Part shown: piece by piece, positions 10,201 through 18,025 of the stretch
Layout: each line of letters starts with the position of its first letter
Position numbering within the stretch: the first letter of the stretch is position 1
Origin: Roseiconus nitratireducens
GTDB lineage: Bacteria > Planctomycetota > Planctomycetia > Pirellulales > Pirellulaceae
Assembly (NCBI RefSeq): GCF_008629675.1
Contig: NZ_VWOX01000011.1
Location: forward strand, 1-64,000
Reading direction: 5' to 3'
Length of the DNA stretch: 64,000 nt
The notes under the pieces: model-generated
What the model saw: only the letters and a program-made list of their open reading frames with translations
Database searches by the model: none
What the model was told of the DNA's origin: nothing
Position numbers and translations under genes: made by a program

Positions 10201-10462
10201 AGTGGTCAAGAAATCGGGCAAGCTGTTGGATCCGGAGGGCCAACCGGTACCGAACGAAAGCGTGTATGGTTTTCCGGTGCCCCTGGACGTGGATGCAACC
10301 AACTGCGTGGGAACCAACAGCCACAAGGATGGCAGCTTCACCATGACCTATCCGGTCACGCACCCACCCGTTGCGTTTCGCGGCAACGACCGCGAATCGT
10401 CGTACACGATCAAACAGCAAGACCCGCTGATCCTGGTCAAGGAAAAGTCCGAAGACGAATAG
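7271..10462 (+). CDS. Secreted leucine-rich-repeat protein with carboxypeptidase-regulatory-like domains
   Basis: This 1063-residue exported protein starts at a GTG. The signal peptide core is KTVLLLLAMML, ending near GRALG (residue 44). Residues about 336-560 form leucine-rich repeats of the cysteine-poor 'LTDxxLxxLAxLxxLxxLxL' kind, such as LTDDGLRSIARISSLQELRL and VNDRGLPALHSLENLRWLNL. After these come beta-rich segments beginning with lines like VNDPDGAPVAEAQVYLF (about 584), LLDPSGQPASNVRVVPL (about 687) and LLDPEGQPVPNESVYGF (about 980). These are typical of carboxypeptidase-regulatory-like or transthyretin-like folds. There is no catalytic domain. The role is probably surface binding or adhesion (inference). 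A later GTG at 7325 is a possible alternative start. Confidence 0.8.
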   Translation: MITRFLDLSDCHLRPAVLVGEAKFCSKTVLLLLAMMLHSGRALGDSVPVPKSDQPVTPDIQLVGVCASPLDQHQWWDYEGQALADAPDLKAAKPGDKPLKSLEPNQISRHLVLTARVPPTASIQCKVEGQKFTLRLPEQADGQSWEALKKQAEDRGAPFQPDELSWVEYSIGIRLIRDKLDATADVDVSISDGPWETVAVTPRRPGDGNDVQFELGKLGADGVEAFLPETRQQDVRVVAEDKQGEIHFAAFNLVAKGGNGTALLVRTRFRIPVADIKAYRLQTRPYQRYELSDIPLYPNSISALERIRINGGTFWGDRDLLGDRQPSDAPSDLDWANALDDQLELIGEVPSVRRVNVGSDRISDRAAEVLSDDPKLTDVRLSGKHLTADSLRAFADSSVSTLEVLGPNLKSVPPAALRSIAAAPNLHKLRLWDTQLTDADAAALAEAADLQVLCARGDQLTDDGLRSIARISSLQELRLGMTRCTDAGFEHLVNLKDLRVIDVRSDQMTNAALQSLAKLSKLRSINLAGTPVNDRGLPALHSLENLRWLNLLDTNCTLGGGRKIYETISRDLRVPSPEPRGKEAVLKISVNDPDGAPVAEAQVYLFTSDSFTSRSNPVGNPGQAPIQLGQTVTNKEGSAEFRYNTDDTLDWLAVWAITPDGAPVATTIGNWQRKDDLSKTLTVNREGIRLKLLDPSGQPASNVRVVPLKIPRDVPPQLIDTRLSQTTDAKGQVTLPGIEPKEVERIAFFSDAFGNQSTGFIRGQLANDETVIQLRPTGAIEGRIRNLGSYDPAELKGVVYTRAYGGDHPDADLATQHSWANLEVTPDGQFRIEHLMEGYANYLDESESTQFRLQWDPTEIVTQQKAVVELQTIRPIKIQGSIRVQKSWEPANDLSVSIKSGYRSGQWAWYQTATTDDGGRFTAYVLPGTLDIDVTQYYENQYRSIDFWLWRGGRFGGYHQIDAETPSCHLEPIDLVKVVKKSGKLLDPEGQPVPNESVYGFPVPLDVDATNCVGTNSHKDGSFTMTYPVTHPPVAFRGNDRESSYTIKQQDPLILVKEKSEDE

Positions 10463-10498
10463 AGTTCGGCGGTCGCCGCCGTTGCAGCAACTCCCACT

Positions 10499-10524
10499 GG
10501 TTCCAAGGCTCCCACCTTGGAACC
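10499..10524. repeat. Perfect 10-bp-stem hairpin after the LRR gene
   Basis: The arms ggttccaagg (10499-10508) and ccttggaacc (10515-10524) pair perfectly around the loop ctccca. The element lies 37 bases after the LRR gene stop. There is no T-tract, so it is not a clear rho-independent terminator. It resembles a REP-like interspersed hairpin and may block or stabilise transcript ends. Confidence 0.6.
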
Positions 10525-10679
10525 CGATGTCTTGCCGGCTCCGCCGGCGCCCGAGTCCCACCTTCGAAAAGCCCGGCCTCCCAAATCCCGCCCCAACACC
10601 CGGGGACCGCCCGGTCGCCAACTCGCCTCACATCCCTGAACCCCCAAAGGCTCCCCAAGAACTGATGTTTTCTGATTTT

Positions 10680-10722
10680 CCAGGACTTGCTACTTTTTCG
10701 GCTTAAGAACTTGTCCTGGAGA
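10680..10722 (+). promoter_or_regulatory. Inverted repeat overlapping the pstS-like ribosome binding site
   Basis: The arms ccaggac (10680-10686) and gtcctgg (10713-10719) are complementary, and the second arm runs into the ribosome binding site ggag (10718-10721) seven bases before the ATG at 10728. If folded in mRNA, the hairpin would partly hide the site. The loop is long (26 bases), so the effect is uncertain. Confidence 0.3.
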
Positions 10723-10727
10723 ATCCC

Positions 10728-11777
10728 ATGAGCCCGTTCGCGCGTTTTGGTTTCTTGTTTCCGCTGTTCACCAGCCTGATCCTTTCCGGCATGTCCTTGG
10801 CGGAATCTCCGCCGGCCGCGGCGACGGATGCAGAAGCGTCGGTCGAAGAAATTCGTGCGGTGCTCGAAGCAATTGACCCCTACCTTCCGAAAAACGAAGT
10901 CGCTGCCGAGGTCGATGCTTTCGGATCGACCAGTATGGATACCCTTGCCCACGGATGGGCGATCGGCTTCAAGAAGTTTCACCCCGAGTGCAAGGTGGTG
11001 ATTTCCGCCGAGGGCTCTGAAACCGTCTTTGACCGGCTGGCAAAGAATCCGACGAGCGTGGGCATGCTTTCCCGACCAGTCACCGAGGAAGACCTGAACA
11101 AGCTCCGCGAGCGGGGACTGAAAAAGCCGGTGGCCGTCATGATCGCCCGAGAAGCCTTGGGGATTTTTGTCAATGAGGCGAATCCGATCGACTCGGTCAC
11201 GTACGACCAGATGAACCAGCTGTTTTGCGCCGCGAACGATCCTGACCAAACCATCACTTGGGACAGCGTTGGTGTGGCGGCGGGTTATGCCAAGCACCCG
11301 GTCGCCGTGATCGCGCGGGGCCCGGAGAGCGGCACCGCGGAATTCATTCGCGACTACCTCTTCCGCGGCCGAACCATGCGGCCGGCGGCCGCGACGTTCG
11401 CATCCAATGCCAAGTTGATCGCGGCAATCGAGAACAACCCCTACGCGATCACCATTTCCGGGCTGAAATGCGGCAGCCACGGCGCGAAGGCTCTGCATCT
11501 GCGACACGAGACGACCGAGATCCCCAGCACGGATCACGCGATTCTGTTGGGCCGTTATCCGTTGGTGCGTCCGTTCTCGCTTGTGCTGGATGTCGGTCAA
11601 ACCGATGCCAAGAGTATCGCCAGTCGCGAGTTCGTCCGTTACGCACTGAGCCAAGCGGGACAGATGCAGGCGATTCTGGCGGGGTTCTTCCCGTTCGACC
11701 CGCCGACCCTCCGCGGCGAAATGCTGAAAGTCGATTTTAAGGGTCCCAACGCGGCACCCGCCCCCACGCCCAATTGA
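10728..11777 (+). CDS. pstS: PstS-like phosphate ABC transporter substrate-binding protein
   Basis: This 349-residue periplasmic binding protein has a signal peptide (residues 1-26, ending GMSLAES). It matches the PBP_like_2/PstS family: FGSTSMDTLAHGWAIGFKKFHPE near residue 65, ARGPESGTAEFIRDYLF near 197 (the ESGT segment is part of the ligand pocket) and NPYAITISGL near 240. It would capture phosphate or a similar oxyanion outside the membrane and deliver it to a PstCA-type permease. No pstC, pstA, pstB or phoU gene follows, so it is an orphan here and must work with a transporter encoded elsewhere, or as a stand-alone scavenger. The ATG has an SD ggag seven bases upstream. Confidence 0.85.
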   Translation: MSPFARFGFLFPLFTSLILSGMSLAESPPAAATDAEASVEEIRAVLEAIDPYLPKNEVAAEVDAFGSTSMDTLAHGWAIGFKKFHPECKVVISAEGSETVFDRLAKNPTSVGMLSRPVTEEDLNKLRERGLKKPVAVMIAREALGIFVNEANPIDSVTYDQMNQLFCAANDPDQTITWDSVGVAAGYAKHPVAVIARGPESGTAEFIRDYLFRGRTMRPAAATFASNAKLIAAIENNPYAITISGLKCGSHGAKALHLRHETTEIPSTDHAILLGRYPLVRPFSLVLDVGQTDAKSIASREFVRYALSQAGQMQAILAGFFPFDPPTLRGEMLKVDFKGPNAAPAPTPN

Positions 11778-11946
11778 GTTTTGCCCGGCCCCGGCAAGTC
11801 CGCGGCGGCGGATTCCTGCCGCGCGAGTTCCTGTCGCGCGGCGCGGTTTGATTTGCTGCCGAACCGTTCTCTGGAACGCTGAATCTGTTTGTTTGGCAAC
11901 GCTGCCAGACCACCGAAAGGATCACCCATCGAGTTGAAATGTTGCC

Positions 11947-13152
11947 ATGAACCGTCCAACTTCAGTTAACGTGCAGGTCGCTGCCTCGATCGCGATCTTC
12001 CTTGTGCTTAGCCTTTCCTCATCACCCGCTCGGGCGCAGGATTTGTGGAACAGCAACACCCCCTACGTCGCCTCGAGCAGCAGTTGGGGCTCCGGCTGGG
12101 ACAGCGGCGGGTGGAACAATGGCGGCTGGAACACGGATTGGCAGGGCGCCTCCTCCGGCAACCGACAATGGACGCTCGGAATCAGCGGAACCAACACCGA
12201 CACCGGGGTGGTCGTGGACCAAGTCGCGAACAACTCGGCGGCTGCGCGTGCCGGTATCAATCGTGGCGACACGATCGTCAGCGTCGACGCCGACCGAGTC
12301 GGCCTTGTTGCCGGAAAAGTGTTTGAGTTGGGCGACGAACTGAATCATCACGCCGATTCCGGCGGCCGGGTTCAGTTGTTGATTCAGGACGGTCGGTCCT
12401 TGCGATTGCGATCGATCGTTGCCCAAATGAGCGACCGCCAAGCCGGTCTGGCGGGCACGCTGCTGGTTCCGGGAGGCCGACTTCCGAGCGACGCCGTCGT
12501 TTCGGTGCAGCTTGAGAACGTAAGTCGTCCGCACTACGTCGTTCGCAACGGCGAAATCAGCTTTCGGGTTCCGCCCTACTCGAGCAACCAGATCCCATTC
12601 AACTTGAATTACGACCCCAACTACATCGTCGCCAGCGACACGTATCGCGTCCGCGCATCGGTCACTTCGGGGGGACGTTTGATCTACGAAACCCGTCAGC
12701 CTGCCTACGTGCTGACACAGGGAAACCCGAGTTCGGTCCAACTGCGGCTGGATCCCCCGTCGTATGTCGCCGCCACCGGAGCCACCAACGTGAATCAAGG
12801 CGGCGTGTTCACCGCGGGCTACGCCAACTATGACTACATCAGCCAACAGGTCACGGCGGCCTACGAACGCTACCTGGGCAGGCGTCCCTCAGCGATGGAA
12901 TTGGCCGCCTGGCACCAAGTGCCCGATACGCAGTACCGTCTGTCCCGCCTGCCGTTGGAGCTGATGGGATCCCAAGAATACTACGATCGCACGGGCAACA
13001 ATAACTTGGTGTGGGTCCGCCAGGTGTTTGGTGAAGTCATCGGGCGAACCCCCACGGCGCTCGAACTGGACCAGTGGATGCGACGATTCTCTGAACTGGG
13101 TTACTCGCGAACCACGCTTCTGGAACAGATGAAAAGCATCACGAAAAGCTGA
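11947..13152 (+). CDS. Secreted PDZ protein with YbaY/YscW-like and C-terminal helical domains
   Basis: This 401-residue protein has a signal peptide (about 1-31, ending ARAQ) and a low-complexity Trp/Gly/Asn/Ser stretch at 33-72. A PDZ domain spans about 75-160 (GVVVDQVANNSAAARAGI, GDTIVSVDADRV). Residues about 162-260 (LVPGGRLPSDAVVSVQLENV through YRVRASV and YVLTQG) resemble the YbaY/YscW lipoprotein-chaperone beta domain. The C-terminal 110 residues contain two similar helical units (AAYERYLGRRPSAMELAAW and QVFGEVIGRTPTALELDQW), like DUF4214-type repeats. No protease domain is present, so the PDZ probably binds partner peptides in the periplasm. The gene sits alone, convergent with the next. 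Confidence 0.75.
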   Translation: MNRPTSVNVQVAASIAIFLVLSLSSSPARAQDLWNSNTPYVASSSSWGSGWDSGGWNNGGWNTDWQGASSGNRQWTLGISGTNTDTGVVVDQVANNSAAARAGINRGDTIVSVDADRVGLVAGKVFELGDELNHHADSGGRVQLLIQDGRSLRLRSIVAQMSDRQAGLAGTLLVPGGRLPSDAVVSVQLENVSRPHYVVRNGEISFRVPPYSSNQIPFNLNYDPNYIVASDTYRVRASVTSGGRLIYETRQPAYVLTQGNPSSVQLRLDPPSYVAATGATNVNQGGVFTAGYANYDYISQQVTAAYERYLGRRPSAMELAAWHQVPDTQYRLSRLPLELMGSQEYYDRTGNNNLVWVRQVFGEVIGRTPTALELDQWMRRFSELGYSRTTLLEQMKSITKS

Positions 13153-13223
13153 TCGGATTCGATTGGTGATGACGGGTGTGCACCGCGGAACCACGCACGC
13201 GGAACACAATAGCGCTGTCGCAT

Positions 13224-14705
13224 TCAGGATTGCCTATGGATCAACACAGCCGCATCGGTTTGGAACGGCGACAAATTGATTTCCATTTCTCGCTGGTTCG
13301 CATCGATCACGGAAGGCTCCGACTTGGCCCCCGTGATCGGATCAATTTGCTCCAGCCGATAGCGGCCCGCAGGCAAACCCATACGCAACTGCACGTTGCG
13401 GTTTTCCCTTCGATAGTTGTCCGCTGCTTCCTGCTGGATACGATCGGGGAGTACCACGTGGGTGTAAACCAGATACACCTGTCCGGGCTGGCCGATCGCC
13501 GAAGCCACAAATCGATCTGGGGCCCGAACAAAGTCTTTCGGTTGCGGGCGTAAGTCGACCAAAGGAAGCCGATCGAAGGTTGACTTCAAAACCGACAATT
13601 GTTTGCGCAACGCTCGGCTGCCACCGCCCGGCGAATCGTAGTTGGCCAGCGTGCCGGCCGGATGCTCCGCGCTGAAGGAGTAGTCCAGGTTGTTGTAGAG
13701 CCCACCACCGGCCACCAGAAAATCCCAACCCTCGGTCCGGTACAACAGATCGGCTCTACCGCGAAACCCGGTTTCGTTTTCACCGATCACACCGCGAACA
13801 TGCTCGTTCTGCCCCACCACGACGGGCGGATGACAGTAGTGAAAGTTAAAGATTGACACGGCCGGGTGGGGATTCTCGATCCGCTTCGTCTTGTTGGCGA
13901 CGTTGATTGAGATCAATTGCCGAGACGAAATTCGCTGTTGGGCGGCACGGACGACCTCGATCATTTTTCGCTGCCAGCCGTCGGTCACGCCGCCGAAATA
14001 CGGTTCGTTGCAGATTTCGATGTAGACATTGTCGTAGGGGGCAAGTGCCGAAACCATCTTTTCCGCCAGTGCCGATTGGACATCAAACAACGCGGGATCG
14101 CGGGCCGTGTACACCTCTTTCAAACCGCAATCCCCGACGCCGTTGATGTTGTTGCGACGGTTCATCGGATTGACGTCCCAAAGTTCTTGCTTGTACATCG
14201 GACAGAACAAACACATTTCGACCACGATGCCGTGCCGACCTGCGGACCGCATCAACGCATCCAGTCGGTGAAAGTACGTGTCGTCCCACGAGCGAAGGTC
14301 GAAGGTCGGGCTTCCATCCGGATTTGAACGGTCCGTTCGTTTCCACGGACACAGGTAAGCCTGATTGCTGGGCGCAAGTGGGTTTTGCGTGATACCGAAT
14401 GAAGCGGGAACTTCTCGATAGGCACCACTGAAGATCCGGGTGTGATTCAAACCGTGTGACGACAGTTCTTGAAAATAGGTTTCGAAGTCAAACTCGGAAT
14501 TTAGCAGCGCGCCGTAGTGTTCGGCGGATGTCACCAGAACGGTCGGCTTGCCGCGAAACAAGAAGTACCGATTGTTTTGTGGATGCAAGGAAAGCGCATC
14601 GGTTGGAGAGTCCGCGGCGGGTTGGGCCTGGGCACCTGCCGGCCACAGCACCGCGGTCAAGATCAACCATCGCATCGTCATGGCTGGCCGGAGACCGTTG
14701 GACAT
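13224..14705 (-). CDS. Secreted clan GH-A-like glycoside hydrolase
   Basis: The start chosen is the ATG at 14705, which has aggaa about ten bases upstream, giving 493 residues; a longer frame to 14792 lacks support. A signal peptide ends at PAGAQA. The body looks like a (beta/alpha)8 glycosidase of clan GH-A. An acid/base candidate lies in EICNEPYFGG (near residue 231) and a nucleophile candidate in GENETGFRG (near 307). FLFRGKPTVLVTSAEHYG near the N-terminus is typical of uncharacterised planctomycete cellulase-like proteins. It would cleave an unknown polysaccharide or glycoside outside the cytoplasm. The exact GH family is not assigned. It faces sodC divergently. Confidence 0.72.
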   Translation of the reverse strand: MSNGLRPAMTMRWLILTAVLWPAGAQAQPAADSPTDALSLHPQNNRYFLFRGKPTVLVTSAEHYGALLNSEFDFETYFQELSSHGLNHTRIFSGAYREVPASFGITQNPLAPSNQAYLCPWKRTDRSNPDGSPTFDLRSWDDTYFHRLDALMRSAGRHGIVVEMCLFCPMYKQELWDVNPMNRRNNINGVGDCGLKEVYTARDPALFDVQSALAEKMVSALAPYDNVYIEICNEPYFGGVTDGWQRKMIEVVRAAQQRISSRQLISINVANKTKRIENPHPAVSIFNFHYCHPPVVVGQNEHVRGVIGENETGFRGRADLLYRTEGWDFLVAGGGLYNNLDYSFSAEHPAGTLANYDSPGGGSRALRKQLSVLKSTFDRLPLVDLRPQPKDFVRAPDRFVASAIGQPGQVYLVYTHVVLPDRIQQEAADNYRRENRNVQLRMGLPAGRYRLEQIDPITGAKSEPSVIDANQREMEINLSPFQTDAAVLIHRQS

Positions 14706-15048
14706 CGTGAAGTTCCTGGAAGAAAAAGAGGATCTTTGGGCGTGCGCCGATGGTCGATGGCAGCCGGCGCGGGCGGGGTCAAAGGCGCACACCCACCTGC
14801 CGGCCGCCCCACAGTGTACCGGCTGGATCCTGGTTCGCCTGGAAACGCCGCCGCGTCACGACGTCGAAGGTTCCCGCTTGCTGGCGAGCCAGGTGACCGC
14901 CCTATTCGGTTTGCCAATCGAGTAGACTGTGAACCCCGATCGGCTTGCCGAGGAACGCACCGGAACCACCACGCCTGGGGTGCCGAGAGGAATGCGTTTT
15001 TCAATCCCGACCTTTTCCCACTGAATATCCTCCCCTGGAGAACTACCG
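14706..15048. other. Intergenic gap between the glycosidase and sodC
   Basis: This 343-base gap separates two divergent genes and must hold both promoters, though I can point to no convincing -35/-10 pair. A 72-codon plus-strand frame starting GTG at 14707 is present but looks non-genic. The sodC ribosome binding site ctggag lies just before 15049. Confidence 0.5.
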
Positions 15049-15618
15049 ATGAACCGCTTCTTGACGTTTGCCGTCGTAACTCTGACCGTCGCCATGTTGG
15101 GATCCACGAACCTTCGTGCCCAAGATGAGCACCATGAGCATGGCGCCGGCGAACTACCGACGCTCGGCATTGCCGTGATCACCCCGACCAAGGGCAACAA
15201 AGTTCGAGGAACGCTACGGCTGATGCAAAAAGGTGACGAGTTGCGGATTCGGGGACGGATCAGCAACCTGACGCCGGGTGAACACGGATTCCATATCCAT
15301 CAATTTGGCGATGAACGTGGCACCGACGGGACCGCAACCGGTGGGCACTTCAATCCGGACGGACATCAGCACGGAGCACCGGGAAGCACTAGCCATGCCG
15401 GCGACTTGGGAAACATCACCGCCGATGCTGAAGGCGTGGCAAAGGTGGACGTGGTCACGTCCGGGACGAAGCTGCACTTTATCTTGGGCCGCGCGTTCGT
15501 GGTTCACGCCGGCAAGGATGATCTGGCCAGCCAGCCCTCCGGTGCGGCCGGGGCGCGCGTCGCAACCGGCGTGATCGGCATCGGGAACCCGGAGTTCACC
15601 GTCAAGAAGTCCAACTAA
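15049..15618 (+). CDS. sodC: Exported Cu/Zn superoxide dismutase without cysteines
   Basis: This 189-residue protein dismutates superoxide in the periplasm. A signal peptide ends at TNLRAQ (about residue 25), followed by a His-rich stretch (DEHHEHG). The metal ligands are all visible: HGFHIH gives two copper histidines, GGHFNPDGHQHG and SHAGD supply the bridging and zinc ligands, and FVVHAGKDD gives the last copper histidine. The active-site arginine is in GARVATGVIG. The mature protein contains no cysteine at all, and the usual ACGVIG is ATGVIG, so the conserved intrasubunit disulfide is absent. It has its own SD (ctggag) and appears to be a single-gene unit. Confidence 0.95.
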   Translation: MNRFLTFAVVTLTVAMLGSTNLRAQDEHHEHGAGELPTLGIAVITPTKGNKVRGTLRLMQKGDELRIRGRISNLTPGEHGFHIHQFGDERGTDGTATGGHFNPDGHQHGAPGSTSHAGDLGNITADAEGVAKVDVVTSGTKLHFILGRAFVVHAGKDDLASQPSGAAGARVATGVIGIGNPEFTVKKSN

Positions 15619-16030
15619 TTGGACAGCGCACTTCCAATCGAAACCACGCGGACACCCACCCGGGTTCGGCGTGATTCTTATCGACGGCATGCCGAGTTGA
15701 AATCGGTGTGCCGTTTTTCATTGGCTGACATTCGGCGAGTTTCATTCGACTGACTTATGGCCTGAACGCGACTTCCTTTACGCACGTGTCCAAACGCCAC
15801 GCTCCGCCGCCGGGCCATATTTGACAGGGCAATCGATGCCCCTTGAGAATAGTCATCGGTCGCCGGCGCCGAACCCACCGGACCCGCGCCGTCGGTCGGT
15901 CATTCGGACAGGGACGCCACCAGGTGGAACACCATTTGCAGTTTCGCCTTCGGCTTGACCGAGCCCCGATCGATCCATCGTTTCCTCCCGTTTCGCAGTT
16001 TCCTCCCGTTTCGCAGCAGGACTCCCAGCC
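15619..16030. other. Intergenic gap with an 18-bp tandem duplication
   Basis: No gene is evident in these 412 bases. An exact 18-base unit, tttcctcccgtttcgcag, is duplicated head to tail at 15981-15998 and 15999-16016, directly before the Gfo/Idh gene (ATG 16031). The duplication sits where the ribosome binding site would be, and no good SD is visible. Confidence 0.6.
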
Positions 16031-17152
16031 ATGCCCAATCGCCGCAAGTTCGTCTCGTCCGCTGCGACGCTCGCCGCCGCCGCACAACTCGGTCCGCGTC
16101 TGTTCGCACAGGGTTCGTCAACCAAGGACCGGTTGGGATTCGCTCTGGTTGGTCTGGGACGCCTCAGCACCGACCAATTGGCCCCGGCGTTCGAGAAGTC
16201 CGATCGGTGTCGACTGGTCGGCATCGTCTCCGGCTCGGAAACCAAGCCCGAAGAATGGAAGAAGAAGTACGATCTGGATTCCAAGAACATCTACAACTAC
16301 CGGAACTTTGACCAGATCGCAGACAATCCCGACATTGATGTCGTGTACGTGGTACTCCCCAACGCGATGCACGAGGAGTTCGTTGTCCGTTCCGCCAAGG
16401 CCGGCAAGCACGTGTATTGCGAAAAACCGATGTCGGTGAGCGCGCAGGAATGCCGGCAGATGATCGACGCCTGCGATGGTGCGAAGGTGCACCTGGGCGT
16501 CGGCTACCGCTGCCAGTTTGAACCCCATCACCTGGAGTGCATGCGACTTGCCCGGGAGAAAACCTTCGGAGAACTGCGGCACATCGAAGCCGGTTTCGGA
16601 TTTCCGATCGGCGATTACCCGGTCGGTGACCTGAGACGTTGGCGACTTGAACACGAACTGGCCGGGGGCGGCGCCCTGATGGATGTCGGCATCTACGCTT
16701 TGCAGGCGTGTCGTTATCTGACGGGCGAAGAGCCGCGTTCGGTTCTGGCGCGTGAGATCAAGACCGACCCGGTGAAGTTTGCCGAAGTCGACGAGACCAT
16801 CCTGTGGAGCATGGATTTCCCCGGCGGTGTCGTTGCCAGCTGCTCGACCACTTACGGCTTCGGCGGAATCAACAAATTTACCGCGACGGCGACCAAGGGC
16901 CAGTTCGGTCTGGACCCGGCGTACAGCTACGGCGGGATCAAGGGATTCGCGGGCGACCGCCCCATCGAAGCCCCCGAGATCGATCAGTTTGCCAAAGAGA
17001 TGGATGCGTTTGCTAAAGCGATTCAGGAAGACAAGCGTTCGAAGGTGGCCGGTGAAGAAGGCCTTCGCGATCAGCTTGTGATCGATGCCATCTACGAATC
17101 CGTTCGTACCGGCCGGCGCGTGGACGTCGCCCCGCAGCAGCGATCAAGCTGA
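16031..17152 (+). CDS. Tat-exported Gfo/Idh/MocA oxidoreductase (glucose-fructose oxidoreductase-like)
   Basis: This 373-residue NAD(P)-dependent sugar oxidoreductase begins with a twin-arginine-like signal, NRRKFVSSAATLAAAAQ, so it is probably folded with cofactor before export. The Rossmann domain follows, opening LGFALVGLGRLS. The family lysine is in YCEKPMS (about residue 137). GGGALMDVGIYALQACRYLTG (split around residue 220) matches the glucose-fructose oxidoreductase subgroup, where the tyrosine of GIY is catalytic. The substrate is unknown; paralogues are very numerous in Planctomycetota. It is convergent with deoC. Confidence 0.85.
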   Translation: MPNRRKFVSSAATLAAAAQLGPRLFAQGSSTKDRLGFALVGLGRLSTDQLAPAFEKSDRCRLVGIVSGSETKPEEWKKKYDLDSKNIYNYRNFDQIADNPDIDVVYVVLPNAMHEEFVVRSAKAGKHVYCEKPMSVSAQECRQMIDACDGAKVHLGVGYRCQFEPHHLECMRLAREKTFGELRHIEAGFGFPIGDYPVGDLRRWRLEHELAGGGALMDVGIYALQACRYLTGEEPRSVLAREIKTDPVKFAEVDETILWSMDFPGGVVASCSTTYGFGGINKFTATATKGQFGLDPAYSYGGIKGFAGDRPIEAPEIDQFAKEMDAFAKAIQEDKRSKVAGEEGLRDQLVIDAIYESVRTGRRVDVAPQQRSS

Positions 17153-17241
17153 GCGAACGGGGCGGACCGTTGGGTTCGCATTCGGCCTTCAACATCTCCC
17201 GACCGGATGCGACACAGCCCACCGGCCGAGCCGCACCGCCG

Positions 17242-17964
17242 TCAGTACGACGAGGCGCCGCTGGCGGTCGCGGAAATCGGATCCAGCTTCAGGCGCCGCC
17301 GAGCTTCATCCAAAATGTCCTTGGTCCGACTGGCACCGCAACGCGTCACGCCCAATTCACGGACCGCCAGCAGACCGTCCAGGTCGCGCACGCCACCGGC
17401 AGCCTTCACTTGAACCTGCTCTCCGGCATGTTCCCGCATCAGCTTCAAGTCTTCGTGGGTTGCCCCGCCGGTCCCATATCCGGTGGATGTCTTGACCCAA
17501 TCCGCGTCCAGCTCGGTGCAGATTTCGCACAAGCGAATCTTTTGAGCGTCATCCAGGTAGCAGTTTTCGAAGATCACCTTGACCTTTTGGCCTGCGTCGT
17601 GGGCGACGTCGATCACGGCTTTGATGTCGCGTCGGACGTAGTCCCAATCACCGCTCAGTGTTTTGGAAATGTTGACCACCATGTCCAACTCCTGACACCC
17701 GTCGGCGATCGCCTGCTTTGCCTCGGCCTGTTTGACCGCGGTGGTGTGGCCACCATGTGGAAACCCGATTGTCGTCGAAGCCTTGACCGTGGTATCGGCC
17801 AAAGCTTCCGCGCACTGCTTCAAGTAATAGGGCATGATGCAAACGCTGGCCACGTCGAACGCTTTGGCAAGTTCGATCCCCGACTCCAAATCCTGGACCG
17901 TCAACGTCGGATTGAGCAAGGAATGATCGATCATCTTGGAAAGGTCGGTGTATTGACAGTCCAT
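17242..17964 (-). CDS. deoC: Deoxyribose-phosphate aldolase
   Basis: This 240-residue class I aldolase splits 2-deoxyribose 5-phosphate into glyceraldehyde 3-phosphate and acetaldehyde in deoxynucleoside catabolism. The Schiff-base lysine lies in VKTSTGYGTGGAT and the second active-site lysine in VKAAGGVRD. The N-terminus ISHxLLxPT-like segment is SKMIDHSLLNPTLT. The ATG at 17964 was chosen because it starts the family's usual N-terminus; a longer frame to 18291 overlaps gntR and is a shadow. The gene follows gntR by 61 bases on the same strand, so the two are probably co-transcribed. Confidence 0.93.
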   Translation of the reverse strand: MDCQYTDLSKMIDHSLLNPTLTVQDLESGIELAKAFDVASVCIMPYYLKQCAEALADTTVKASTTIGFPHGGHTTAVKQAEAKQAIADGCQELDMVVNISKTLSGDWDYVRRDIKAVIDVAHDAGQKVKVIFENCYLDDAQKIRLCEICTELDADWVKTSTGYGTGGATHEDLKLMREHAGEQVQVKAAGGVRDLDGLLAVRELGVTRCGASRTKDILDEARRRLKLDPISATASGASSY

Positions 17965-18025
17965 TTCTGAAACCTCGAAAAGTTGACTCGGAAAAACCGG
18001 ACGCCGCGATCCGCGGGCGTCCCAA

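Noticed and set aside
14707..14925. GTG frame of 72 codons starting beside the glycosidase start
   Set aside because: There is no ribosome binding site or recognised motif, and it fills a divergent promoter gap.
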